A stretch of 64,000 nt of DNA from Moraxella osloensis (lineage in GTDB: Bacteria > Pseudomonadota > Gammaproteobacteria > Pseudomonadales > Moraxellaceae), in the NCBI RefSeq assembly GCF_009867135.1, contig NZ_CP047226.1, positions 2,294,001 to 2,358,000 of the forward strand, written 5' to 3'. The position numbers and the translations under genes are program-made. Each line of letters begins with the position of its first letter. Within the stretch, counting starts at the first letter, position 1. The notes beneath the pieces are model-generated. The model was not told where the DNA came from. It saw only the letters and a list, made by a program, of their open reading frames with translations, and ran no database searches. Shown piece after piece: positions 1 to 8,580 of the stretch.

Positions 1-173
1 AGTAACAGCTGCGAACGCTCACAGGCTTGCTTGTAAACGGTGTAATGCTCAGGATATAGCGATTGGTACTTAAGTAAGGCGCGATGACGAAAAATACCTG
101 ACACCGGGACGGGCATAATGAGCGCTTGATAGCGGTCTTGAAACAAGGTTTTTTTATCGACTTGGGTCAGCAC
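1..173 (-). CDS. Unrecognised protein, N-terminal part only (runs off the left edge)
   Basis: An open frame starts with GTG at 173 and stays open to base 1, giving about 57 residues beginning MLTQVDKKTLFQ. A GGAAAG ribosome-binding site lies 7 bases before the GTG, and an in-frame stop sits two codons upstream, so the start is well defined. It follows the stop of the 401-residue gene by 29 bases on the same strand, so the two are probably co-transcribed. The visible part is soluble-looking, with many Tyr, Gln and Lys residues and no signal peptide. I do not recognise the family. Confidence 0.6.
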   Translation of the reverse strand, partial: MLTQVDKKTLFQDRYQALIMPVPVSGIFRHRALLKYQSLYPEHYTVYKQACERSQLL

Positions 174-202
174 TACTTAGCTTTCCAATTATTTGTTGGT
201 GG

Positions 203-1408
203 TTATTTGTTGGCGGCTTTTTGCTGTTCAAGCTGTGCAACTTGCTGTTCTAGCAGCTGGATACGCTCTTCTTTTTTACTACTCAGCTCATTCATCATAC
301 GCAGCTGGTCCTGCATCATAGCTTCTTGCTCTTTTAGCTGGGCGCTTTGCTCTGACAATCGACTCAGCTCTTCTTTGGCAATCGCCGGATCTTCAGGCAG
401 TGTCGGCGTAAGAATTTCTTCTGGCGTGATTGCCGGTAGCGCTGCGGTCGCATGGGCTGAGCTAGTGGTTGCATCCACTGCGACGGTTGACGCTGTAGGC
501 AAGCTAGCGCTAGCTTGTGGTTTTACTATAGGCGCTGCAGTTTTGGGTGTTGCGTGTGCTTGGGTCTGCGTCTGTGATTGCGCGGTGGATTTGTTGGGCT
601 CGCTTGACTGCCCCATAAAAAACCATGCCAAGGCAGCCAGTGCCAACCCTGCACCCACTAGCAACCCAAGTTGATTGCGTTTTTTTAACGTCCGTTTCAC
701 TAGTGGTTGACTTGGCGGTCTTAAAAATGAGTTTGCTGTCTGGGCGATAACCGCTTTAATTTCGGGTTCTGTTTTGGTTGGCACAACCGGTGGCATCGTT
801 TCGATAGCCTCGATAGCCTCGATAATTTTTTTATCATTACTTTCATCACTACTTTGTGGTGAGATGGGCTGTGATTGCGCGTTATGGGGGTCTGATTCTA
901 GACTTAGTTTTAGGTCTGGGTCTGGCTTAGCTGCTAGCGGTAGATTATCAATATCAAATATCAGCGCGTTATCGGTTGTCTGTGACGGTACGGGCTGTGA
1001 TACTATCGATGTATTAGCAGTGTCTTGCAGAGTCTCAGTGGTGTTGGGGTCAACATCACTGGGTAGCGCATCCAAATCAAAATCATCAAAACTCAGTTTT
1101 TTGGGTGCGAGGGTACTAGCCGCTTTTGTGTTATTTGCCGTATAGTCGGTTTTACCATGAAGTAGTTCATCTTCCAACTGGTTTAAATCAATGCTATCTA
1201 GCGAAAACGCATTTTTGGTTGCTGTCTCTTCTGGAGATGTGTCTGGGTAGTTAGTCGCTTGCATCGGCAACTGATTAGTCGTATCAAGCTGCAATGCATT
1301 ATCTGACACGCCGGTCGTTGGATTTTCAGCCAGCTGTGATGATGGATTGGCATCTTCGCTAGACGGGGCTGTAGAGTCATTGTCTTTTTTTAGGCTAAAT
1401 AATTTCAT
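203..1408 (-). CDS. Hypothetical single-pass membrane protein with a C-terminal coiled coil
   Basis: The protein has 401 residues. Residues 1-240 are acidic, rich in Ser, Thr, Pro and Asn, and probably disordered. A basic patch (RTLKKRN) precedes one hydrophobic segment near 247-266, followed by an Ala/Thr/Gln-rich linker. A Glu/Gln/Leu heptad region from about 340 to the end (for example QLKEQEAMM and LLEQQVAQLEQQ) predicts a coiled coil. The layout suggests an N-in membrane anchor with a periplasmic oligomerisation domain, but that is inference. The downstream partner is the partial gene at the left edge. I see no strong ribosome-binding site. The family is not recognised. Confidence 0.7.
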   Translation of the reverse strand: MKLFSLKKDNDSTAPSSEDANPSSQLAENPTTGVSDNALQLDTTNQLPMQATNYPDTSPEETATKNAFSLDSIDLNQLEDELLHGKTDYTANNTKAASTLAPKKLSFDDFDLDALPSDVDPNTTETLQDTANTSIVSQPVPSQTTDNALIFDIDNLPLAAKPDPDLKLSLESDPHNAQSQPISPQSSDESNDKKIIEAIEAIETMPPVVPTKTEPEIKAVIAQTANSFLRPPSQPLVKRTLKKRNQLGLLVGAGLALAALAWFFMGQSSEPNKSTAQSQTQTQAHATPKTAAPIVKPQASASLPTASTVAVDATTSSAHATAALPAITPEEILTPTLPEDPAIAKEELSRLSEQSAQLKEQEAMMQDQLRMMNELSSKKEERIQLLEQQVAQLEQQKAANK

Positions 1409-1665
1409 GTTGGGTCAATATCCCTATCCATGTCAGGCGGGTCAGATGTCTGTACGATTTCATGCGAGCGATGCATATGCCATGCTGGCATGAAAATGAT
1501 GGTGTACATTCGTTTGCTTGTTACTATAACAAACCGCAATCAAAAATAACAGCTTTTGAGACAAAAACCTACTTTGAACGCCATACTTTGACCACCCTAA
1601 TTGTATTAGGGGGCGCTTAAACTCGTTAACCTTGCTAAAATTTACCCAACCTACTTAAATTTGGC

Positions 1666-1926
1666 TTATTTAAACCTAACAATACCCGCACCATCATCGC
1701 CCACTGCTCCAGGATGAACAGTTTCCTGATGATTAGATTGCTGAATGTCAATGATATCATCGGGTGTTGGGCGACGCTCGCTATAGCCACACGCCGTACA
1801 CTCGATATACTCATCATACTCGGGCTGATATAGCTGAATTTGAACGACTTTATCCAGTGCTTTACAGCTTGGACAAGCCACCCCCGCCAAAAATTGACGT
1901 TTCGGGCGATTGGATTGATATCTCAT
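1666..1926 (-). CDS. yheV: YheV-family zinc-ribbon protein
   Basis: This 86-residue protein has two CxxC pairs (CPSC near residue 18 and CTAC near 44), forming a zinc ribbon of the YheV/DUF2387 type. An RFLAG-like N-terminus (here QFLAG) and a TPDDII segment also fit the family. Molecular function is unknown. The start is secure because AAGGA lies about 5 bases before the ATG at 1926. It lies 39 bases after prlC on the same strand, a pairing I recall from related gammaproteobacteria, so it is probably co-transcribed with the peptidase. Confidence 0.85.
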   Translation of the reverse strand: MRYQSNRPKRQFLAGVACPSCKALDKVVQIQLYQPEYDEYIECTACGYSERRPTPDDIIDIQQSNHQETVHPGAVGDDGAGIVRFK

Positions 1927-1965
1927 AGTTCCTTCTTTTTACTAGCCTGTATTTTGACAACCGTG

Positions 1966-4176
1966 TTACCAAGCTTGGGTGTTGGCGTTATCGGTGTCAT
2001 CGCTCAGCAGTTCATCATAGCTACTGGTTAAAAATCCCGAGTGGCGTAACAGCGCATCAATACGGGCTTCACGACCGCGAAATGCCTCAAAGTTGGCTTT
2101 TGCAGATTGGCTACCGCCTTTGGCTAAAATGTTATCACGGAAGGATTTGCCAGCGTTTTTATCAAAAATACTGGTCTCTTCAAACTTGCTAAACGCATCG
2201 GCTGACAACAGTTCTGCCCATTTGTAAGAATAATACCCTGCCGCATAGCCCCCTGCGAAAATATGGCTAAAACCATTGGCAAAACGGTTATAACTGGCGG
2301 TCGGCATAATCGACACATCGGCACGCACGCTATCAAGTAACGCCAATAACTGGGGATAGTCGGGTGCTGGGGTTTTGGCATGCAATAACAAATCAAATAA
2401 CGCAAACTCTAGCTGGCGCAGGGTTTGCATGCCGCTTTGGAAATTTTTGGCAGCGAGCATACTTTGTAGCATGCTCTCTGGCAACGTTTCACCGGTATCG
2501 ACATGACGGCTGATTAATGCAATCCCTTCAGGGTGCCATGCCCAGTTTTCCATAAACTGACTGGGTAGCTCAACTGCATCCCACTCGACGCCATTCACGC
2601 CTGCCACATCGCCCACATTCACTTTAGTAAGCAGATGGTGCAGCCCATGTCCAAACTCATGAAAGAGCGTTAACACTTCATCATGGGTTAATAAACTGGG
2701 TCTGCCGCGCTGTGCACCCGTTGGCGCAGGGCTAAAGTTTGCCACCATAAAACAAACGGGTAACTGCTGATAACCGCTATCATCGTGTTGATAACGCGCT
2801 TGAAAACCACTCATCCATGCGCCACCGCGTTTGCCAGGACGGGCATATAAATCAAAATAAAAACCACCGATAAGCTGCTGATGTTCATCAAAAACTTGAT
2901 AAAAACGCACGTCATCATGCCAGCGCTGCGTGCTTGCAGTTTTATCTTCAATCTGAATGCCATACAGTTTTTGCACAATCTCAAATAAGCCTGCGATGAC
3001 TGTCGGCACTGGGAAATACGGACGAACTTGTTCTTGCGATAGATTAAATTGACGTTGTTTGACTTTTTCTGCCAGATATGCGGTGTCCCAAGGTCGCACC
3101 TCATCGCCCTCATCACCGATGCCAAACGCTAAACCTTCAATTTGCAGTTGTTTTAAATCTTGCATGGCAAAGGGTCGTGCTTTGTCTGCCAAATCCCGTA
3201 AAAATTGCTCTACAGTGTCGACATTGTCCGCCATTTTGGTGGCAAGTGATAATTCAGCAAAATTGTCATAGCCCAATAACTGGGCTTTTTGTGCGCGTTT
3301 TGCCAAGATATCCGCCATGATATCGGCATTATTAAATTCTGGCTGGGCTGACAATTCAGAGGCGCGAGTGACATACGCACGATACAAGGTTTCGCGTAAC
3401 TCGCGGTCATCGGCATAGGTCATCACCGCAAGATAGACTGGGATATCAAGTGTCGCGACATAAGGCGTTGCCAATACTTGCTCCGGGAATTTTTCTGTGT
3501 ATCGCCTGCCCGCATCTGCAAGCATGGCAAGTGCAGATTCAGGCAGTCCTGCTAGTTGCGATTGGCTTAACGGTAAAAAGTAGCTTTGGGTAGCATCGAG
3601 CACATTATCGGAGAACTTAGCCGATAGCGTAGATAATTCACTGGCAAGCGCGGCAAATTGCTGTTTTTGCGCCTCAGCCAAACCCACGCCCGATAATTCA
3701 AAACTTTGTAACGCCAAGGTCAACGAGCGTTGTCTTGCAGGATCTAAACACTCAAAAAATGACTGATCGCTCACTACACGCTGATAGCGTTGATACAGCG
3801 GTAGATGTTGACCAACCGCGGTGCCGTAGGCAGAAAGCGCGGGCAATAATGCATGGTGCAGCGCACGGATTGGCTCATCACTGACCACGCTATTTAAGTG
3901 CGATAGCAAGCCCCAACTGCGGTCTAATGCCAAATTCACATGGTCAAAGGCGATGATATCATTGAGCGCTTGTTGGCTGCTGAGCTGTGCATCGTTAACT
4001 TGGCTATTAGCTTGCGCAGCTTTGTTATCAAGGTCGGCTTCATCATCGAGCATGGTCAAAAACGCATGTCCATTCGCCAACGCCTCATCGATTGCCGTCT
4101 TGAGTCGCTCAAGCGCTAATTGATTAAATTCAACAAGGTGCAAATTTTTTGTCGGATTTTCTACATCGTTGGTCAT
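1966..4176 (-). CDS. prlC: Oligopeptidase A (M3 family zinc metallopeptidase)
   Basis: Oligopeptidase A is a cytosolic M3 metallopeptidase that degrades short peptides, including cleaved signal peptides. The zinc site HEFGHGLHH begins at about residue 506 of the chosen start; a third ligand is expected in the following NGVEWDAVE region. The protein is 736 residues from this start, a little longer than E. coli PrlC (about 680), because of an N-terminal extension and an acidic, Gln-rich insert near residues 45-70. I chose the ATG at 4176 since GGAAAA lies 5 bases upstream. An ATG at 4236 would add 20 residues but has no ribosome-binding site. Confidence 0.95.
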   Translation of the reverse strand: MTNDVENPTKNLHLVEFNQLALERLKTAIDEALANGHAFLTMLDDEADLDNKAAQANSQVNDAQLSSQQALNDIIAFDHVNLALDRSWGLLSHLNSVVSDEPIRALHHALLPALSAYGTAVGQHLPLYQRYQRVVSDQSFFECLDPARQRSLTLALQSFELSGVGLAEAQKQQFAALASELSTLSAKFSDNVLDATQSYFLPLSQSQLAGLPESALAMLADAGRRYTEKFPEQVLATPYVATLDIPVYLAVMTYADDRELRETLYRAYVTRASELSAQPEFNNADIMADILAKRAQKAQLLGYDNFAELSLATKMADNVDTVEQFLRDLADKARPFAMQDLKQLQIEGLAFGIGDEGDEVRPWDTAYLAEKVKQRQFNLSQEQVRPYFPVPTVIAGLFEIVQKLYGIQIEDKTASTQRWHDDVRFYQVFDEHQQLIGGFYFDLYARPGKRGGAWMSGFQARYQHDDSGYQQLPVCFMVANFSPAPTGAQRGRPSLLTHDEVLTLFHEFGHGLHHLLTKVNVGDVAGVNGVEWDAVELPSQFMENWAWHPEGIALISRHVDTGETLPESMLQSMLAAKNFQSGMQTLRQLEFALFDLLLHAKTPAPDYPQLLALLDSVRADVSIMPTASYNRFANGFSHIFAGGYAAGYYSYKWAELLSADAFSKFEETSIFDKNAGKSFRDNILAKGGSQSAKANFEAFRGREARIDALLRHSGFLTSSYDELLSDDTDNANTQAW

Positions 4177-4416
4177 ACTGTTTTCCAATTTTTTATCGCT
4201 CGTTGATGATTGAGAGTAAAAGTCGTCATTGCCCAAAATTTTAGCATAAAAACCGCAACGCTTGGCAAAGCTACCCCATTTTGCTACACGGCTTTGCTAC
4301 ATAGGTTTGCGACATAAATGTCGACAACCATTATATTGTGACAATTTTTTGTCAAAACAAGCCAGCGGTACAATTTCACGTTAAAATAATGCCATGTTTA
4401 TCACTGTGATTTTATT

Positions 4417-5262
4417 ATGCGCTCACTAACACCCAAAAAAATAACATCTAACCCAGTAGCATCTGACGAAATAGTATCTAACCAAGTAGCAGGCGCCCAA
4501 CCACCAAAAAACAGCCTAATCATCACCAGTTATAACATCCATAAAGGCATGTCACCCCTCAATCGTTTTGTCAAAATGGCAGGCATCGCCGCTGCCCTTA
4601 ACCAAGTGCAATCTGATATTATCTGTTTGCAGGAAGTTCAAGGTCAAAATCTCAAACGCGTGGTGAAATACAATGAATTTCCCGACCAGTCCCAACATGA
4701 ATGGTTTGGCGAGTATCTACAGCTTGAAAACAGCTATGGCAAAAACGTCGAATATAACCACGGTCATCATGGCAATGCGGTACTAAGTCGCCATCCGCTC
4801 GACCCCAAACACAATGTCAATATCACAGTGAGCCGCCTTGAGCAGCGTGGTGTATTGCACTGCGAAATTCAGCCCAAAGGCTGGCATACGCCCATTATCG
4901 TGCTTTGCGCGCATCTAAATCTGATGGAAAATGACCGTGAAAAACAATATGAGGTGATAAGCCAGTATATCAATAACGAAATCGACCCATCCACGCCGCT
5001 GATATTGGCAGGCGATTTCAATGACTGGAAAAAATTATCCTGTCAAAAGCTTGGCTGTGACCTTAATTTACAAGAAGCCGTGCTGACCCACCATGGCAAA
5101 TTACTACCCACCTTCCCTGCCAAACTCCCGGTATTAAGCCTTGACCGTATCTATGTGCGCAACCTACAAGTACACCGTGCTTGGGTGCATAAGGGACAAC
5201 CTTGGTGCAATCTCTCTGACCATTTGCCGGTTAGTGCTGAAGTCAGTCTGCTGCCAGATTAA
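4417..5262 (+). CDS. Endonuclease/exonuclease/phosphatase-fold protein
   Basis: This 281-residue protein carries the motif series of the EEP superfamily: SYNIHKG (about 38), CLQEVQG (about 72), HGNAVLSRHPL (about 119), CAHLN (about 167), AGDFNDW (about 200), LDRIYV (about 242) and SDHLPV near the C-terminus. These supply the metal-binding Asn, Glu, Asp and His and the catalytic Asp-His pair of Mg-dependent phosphodiesterases. The substrate cannot be read from sequence; a DNA/RNA nuclease or phospholipid phosphodiesterase are both possible. It has no signal peptide or membrane segment. It is divergent from prlC, with 240 bases between the start codons. Confidence 0.88.
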   Translation: MRSLTPKKITSNPVASDEIVSNQVAGAQPPKNSLIITSYNIHKGMSPLNRFVKMAGIAAALNQVQSDIICLQEVQGQNLKRVVKYNEFPDQSQHEWFGEYLQLENSYGKNVEYNHGHHGNAVLSRHPLDPKHNVNITVSRLEQRGVLHCEIQPKGWHTPIIVLCAHLNLMENDREKQYEVISQYINNEIDPSTPLILAGDFNDWKKLSCQKLGCDLNLQEAVLTHHGKLLPTFPAKLPVLSLDRIYVRNLQVHRAWVHKGQPWCNLSDHLPVSAEVSLLPD

Positions 5263-5441
5263 AGATTAACAGATTAAATTTGCATGATTTTTGCATGATT
5301 TTTGCATGATTTTTGCATAAAGGTAGCCTAGCAATTTTTATAGACATGACTGTCAATTTTTGTCCTAGCAAAACCCGATTGGACGTTTTAGGTCGCAAGC
5401 TTTAGATGTCAGACTTTAAACGTCAGGCTTTAGACATCGGT
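5257..5441. repeat. Cluster of three different short tandem repeats
   Basis: Three arrays lie one after another in the spacer. AGATTAA-type units occur about three times over 5257-5280. An 11-bp unit TGCATGATTTT occurs three times exactly from 5281 to 5313, followed by a broken copy. Three 14-bp units sit head to tail at 5400-5413, 5414-5427 and 5428-5441 (CTTTAGATGTCAGA and relatives). None lies within the main body of a reading frame. Slippage during replication is the likely origin. No function can be assigned. Confidence 0.8.
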
Positions 5442-5472
5442 TAGCCAAATTGACGCTACACTGGAAATCCCC

Positions 5473-5745
5473 ATGCAACCAAAATTACTCATTATTTTTG
5501 CGATATTAGGCATCACCGCACTCGCTATTTTTAACCTAATATCATCACATCGTACCCAGCAAGTCATTGCATCCAATCAAGTCAGTAGTAGTGCTGCCTC
5601 TGCGCCCCTAGCCATAGCATCAAACGATACTTCATCGATTGGCGAGCAGCCCAAACAAGTGCTTGGTAAGGCAACAACAGATTTGAATCAAGCCGCTCAA
5701 ACCTCATCCAACAACTTGGCAAGCGCAGAGAAAACAACGCAATAA
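5473..5745 (+). CDS. Small hypothetical protein with an N-terminal membrane segment
   Basis: This 90-residue protein begins with a hydrophobic segment (about residues 4-23) that could be an uncleaved anchor or signal peptide. The rest is Ser/Ala/Gln/Asn-rich and low in complexity, so it is probably disordered in the periplasm. The ATG at 5473 follows a GGAAAT site, which supports translation. I recognise no domain. It is convergent with rnr and separated from it by the rnr terminator. Confidence 0.5.
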   Translation: MQPKLLIIFAILGITALAIFNLISSHRTQQVIASNQVSSSAASAPLAIASNDTSSIGEQPKQVLGKATTDLNQAAQTSSNNLASAEKTTQ

Positions 5746-5893
5746 TAAGTTGGCGTAGTTGATTGTAGCGCCGCTAACTAAGCAAGACTGGTTAAAGGGC
5801 AGCAAGTGGCTAATATTAAGTTGCTATTGTTAAATAGCTAAGATTAAGTAGTCAAAGGTGTTTTTTGTTCTAGCAGGTATTTGTATGAAAGAT

Positions 5894-5926
5894 AAAAAAA
5901 GGGCAAATTGTATTGCCCTTTTTTTT
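5894..5926 (-). terminator. Intrinsic terminator of rnr
   Basis: An A/G stem with the core GGGCAA, a 5-base loop and TTGCCC is flanked by A and T runs. It starts 2 bases after the rnr stop, and the symmetrical runs would let it work in both directions, so it may also end the small gene upstream. Confidence 0.85.
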
Positions 5927-5927
5927 A

Positions 5928-8303
5928 TTAGCGAGATTTGTTGCGCGCGTTACTTTTATTTTTAGCGCTTTTTGCTTTCCTGACGTTCTCATTTGGCTTA
6001 GATTGAGCGTTAGGATTAGATGGCGCGTTGGGATTGGATTGAGCCTTAGAATTAGAGGCCGCTTGCGATTGACCGCGACTTTTGCCTTTACCACGATTAT
6101 TAAATGACGATTTTTCCAGCTGTGCCACCAAATCAAAATCAATCTGCTGGGTCTCCATATTGACGGCAGCGACTTTGACACGGATCTTATCACCGAGTCC
6201 AAACACCAGTCCTGATTTTTCACCAAATAACTGCTGCGCCTTGTCATCATATACAAAGTAATCTTCGCCCAAATGCGAGATATGAATCAAGCCATCAATG
6301 AATAAATCGGTGAGGGTCACGAACAAGCCAAAATTGGTCACTGTGGTAACCACCGCATCAAATTCTTCGCCGATATGGTCTTTCATATAATGGGCTTTGA
6401 GCCACTGCTCAACAAAACGGCTGGCTTCATCGGCACGGCGCTCTGTCATTGAGGTCTGTTCACCCGCATCTTCTAGCGACCAATCTGGCAGTGGCGCCTT
6501 TTTGCCCGTCACTTTCGCTTTGATGGCACGGTGTAGCATCAAGTCGGGATAACGGCGAATCGGTGAGGTAAAGTGACTGTATTCCTCATACGCCAGCCCA
6601 AAGTGCCCGATATTAGTCGGTGCATAGTTGGCTTGCTGCATGGAGCGCAGTAGCACACTATGGATACTAATCGCATCAGGGCGCCCGCGTGTCGCTTCAA
6701 TGATACGCTGATAATCTGCCTGTGTGGGATTTTCTTCAGGAAATGACAAACCAAAATGCTTCACAAAGTCACTGACGCGAGCGGCTTTTTCTGCCTCTGG
6801 GGTATCATGATTGCGATACAAGACTGGCAATTCATGCTTGAGCGAAAACTCAGCCGCGCAGGTATTGGCAAGTAGCATCATCTCTTCGATGAGCTTATGC
6901 GAGTCACCACGCGTCCGTGCCACGATGGCGCTGATTTTGCCGGCTTCATCAAACTTGATATAAGTCTCTTGGGTTTCAAATTCTATCGCATGGCGCTGTT
7001 CGCGTTTGACCAATAGCACTTTGTACAAATCATACAGCACATCAATTGATTTTTTGACCGCTTTATTACCCGTGATAGTGACAGGCACTTCGGCTTTGGG
7101 CGTTTCCCCTTGAACTTGGGCAAAATAATCATTGACTTGGTTATAAGTCAATCGCGCTTGAGAGTGCATCACGCTTGGATAAAACTCATAGCTGGTCACG
7201 TTACCGCTACGCGATAGTATGATGTCGGCTACCATACACAAGCGGTCAACACTTGGGTTTAAAGAGCAAAGCCCGTTGGAGAGTTTTTCAGGTAGCATCG
7301 GCACCACAAAATGCGGGAAATACACTGATGTACCCCGCTCATAGGCTTCTTGATCAAGTACTGAGTTGGCAGTCACATAATGACTGACATCGGCAATCGC
7401 GACGACCAAGCGATAGCCACCGCCGCGACGTTTTTCGGCATAGACGGCATCATCAAAGTCGCGCGAGTCTTCGCCATCAATGGTGACTAGCGGCAAGGCA
7501 CGTAAGTCGATACGGTCTTGATAGTCTTTTTGTGTCGGCTCTTTGTAGGCATCGACTTGCTGCATGACTTTTGGGCTAAATTCATGGGGAATATCGTAAT
7601 TTAGCAGCGTAGTTTTGATAATCAATTCACGCTCGTTATCATCGACCAAGCTTTCAGTAATTTTCCCCGTCGCATATTCATGTTGGGTGGGATAGTCAAT
7701 GATATCGACTTTGACGGGGTCACCCATTTTGAGTTGTAGCGCTTCGACGTTTTCTTCCGTCACCGTAATCGGTTGATGATTGTTTGGGCTGATGAGTTCT
7801 ACAAAGTAACCATCGTCATCTTTTGCAAGTTTACCAATATATTGTAGCTGGGCATGGGATACCACTGACAACACACGACCCATCATACGACCACGGTTAT
7901 CGGTGCTAGTGGCGATGGCTTTTACTTTATCGCCATGAAATACCCAGCGCATTTCAGTTTCATTCAAAAACAAATCCGGCATATCATCAAGCACGACAAA
8001 GCCAAAGCCTTTGGCATGGGCAGCGACCACGCCTGTCACGGCATCATTGTCAGTCAATGGGCGATAAATATAAGGATTGCCACCGTCGGCATCACGGCTT
8101 AATTGTCCATCACGCAGCATGGCTTTTAAGCGGTTGCCCAGTGCGTCGTACTCGTCATCATCTAAATCAAAAATCGTCGCAAGCTCATGTTGGGTAGCTT
8201 GTCCGCGCTCAAGTAGGGTTTGCAAAATCAGTACGCGGCTTGGAATCGGGTTGTCATAGTTGGCTGCTTCAGCAGCGGCATTGGGGTCTTGCCAATTTTT
8301 CAT
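5928..8303 (-). CDS. rnr: Ribonuclease R
   Basis: RNase R is a processive 3'-to-5' exoribonuclease that degrades structured RNA and helps in rRNA and mRNA quality control. In order it shows an N-terminal helix-turn-helix region (about 20-80), cold-shock-like domains, the RNB catalytic domain with DGEDSRDFDDAV at about 278 carrying the metal-binding aspartates, an S1 domain near 640-720 (NFGLFVTL), and a basic tail. The tail has a short repeat (SNPNAPSNPNAQSKPN) before a Lys/Arg-rich end. I chose the ATG at 8303 (MKNWQDP) because it resembles family N-termini; an ATG at 8327 adds 8 residues and lacks a ribosome-binding site too. Confidence 0.96.
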   Translation of the reverse strand: MKNWQDPNAAAEAANYDNPIPSRVLILQTLLERGQATQHELATIFDLDDDEYDALGNRLKAMLRDGQLSRDADGGNPYIYRPLTDNDAVTGVVAAHAKGFGFVVLDDMPDLFLNETEMRWVFHGDKVKAIATSTDNRGRMMGRVLSVVSHAQLQYIGKLAKDDDGYFVELISPNNHQPITVTEENVEALQLKMGDPVKVDIIDYPTQHEYATGKITESLVDDNERELIIKTTLLNYDIPHEFSPKVMQQVDAYKEPTQKDYQDRIDLRALPLVTIDGEDSRDFDDAVYAEKRRGGGYRLVVAIADVSHYVTANSVLDQEAYERGTSVYFPHFVVPMLPEKLSNGLCSLNPSVDRLCMVADIILSRSGNVTSYEFYPSVMHSQARLTYNQVNDYFAQVQGETPKAEVPVTITGNKAVKKSIDVLYDLYKVLLVKREQRHAIEFETQETYIKFDEAGKISAIVARTRGDSHKLIEEMMLLANTCAAEFSLKHELPVLYRNHDTPEAEKAARVSDFVKHFGLSFPEENPTQADYQRIIEATRGRPDAISIHSVLLRSMQQANYAPTNIGHFGLAYEEYSHFTSPIRRYPDLMLHRAIKAKVTGKKAPLPDWSLEDAGEQTSMTERRADEASRFVEQWLKAHYMKDHIGEEFDAVVTTVTNFGLFVTLTDLFIDGLIHISHLGEDYFVYDDKAQQLFGEKSGLVFGLGDKIRVKVAAVNMETQQIDFDLVAQLEKSSFNNRGKGKSRGQSQAASNSKAQSNPNAPSNPNAQSKPNENVRKAKSAKNKSNARNKSR

Positions 8304-8580
8304 ATTGTTGTCGTCTTTTTTTATCATTTAAACTTTTAAACTTTGTCAGTCAAATTATTTTATCATTTTCGTTAAATGCTAGGGGAAGTATTATCCATCA
8401 CAGCGATAAAATCATGTTAAAATTTTGTTGCTAAGCTTAGTTTTAGTTCAGGCTTTAGCTCAGCTTAGGTTGCTTTAGGCTTTATCGCATTGTATATGGG
8501 TGCGTTGCAAGCGTTTTTAAATGGTGGGTTTTTAAATGGTTCGTTTTAAGCTTTAATATAGCTGGAATTAAGCCTTAATA

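Noticed and set aside
126-1145. Two open frames on the + strand (126-674 and 774-1145) overlying the coiled-coil gene
   Set aside because: They are antisense shadows of the 401-residue gene and have low-complexity Ser/Ala compositions; the minus-strand frame is longer and extends through both.
5257-5441. CRISPR array
   Set aside because: Units are 7, 11 and 14 bp, directly adjacent and without spacers, and no cas gene is present.
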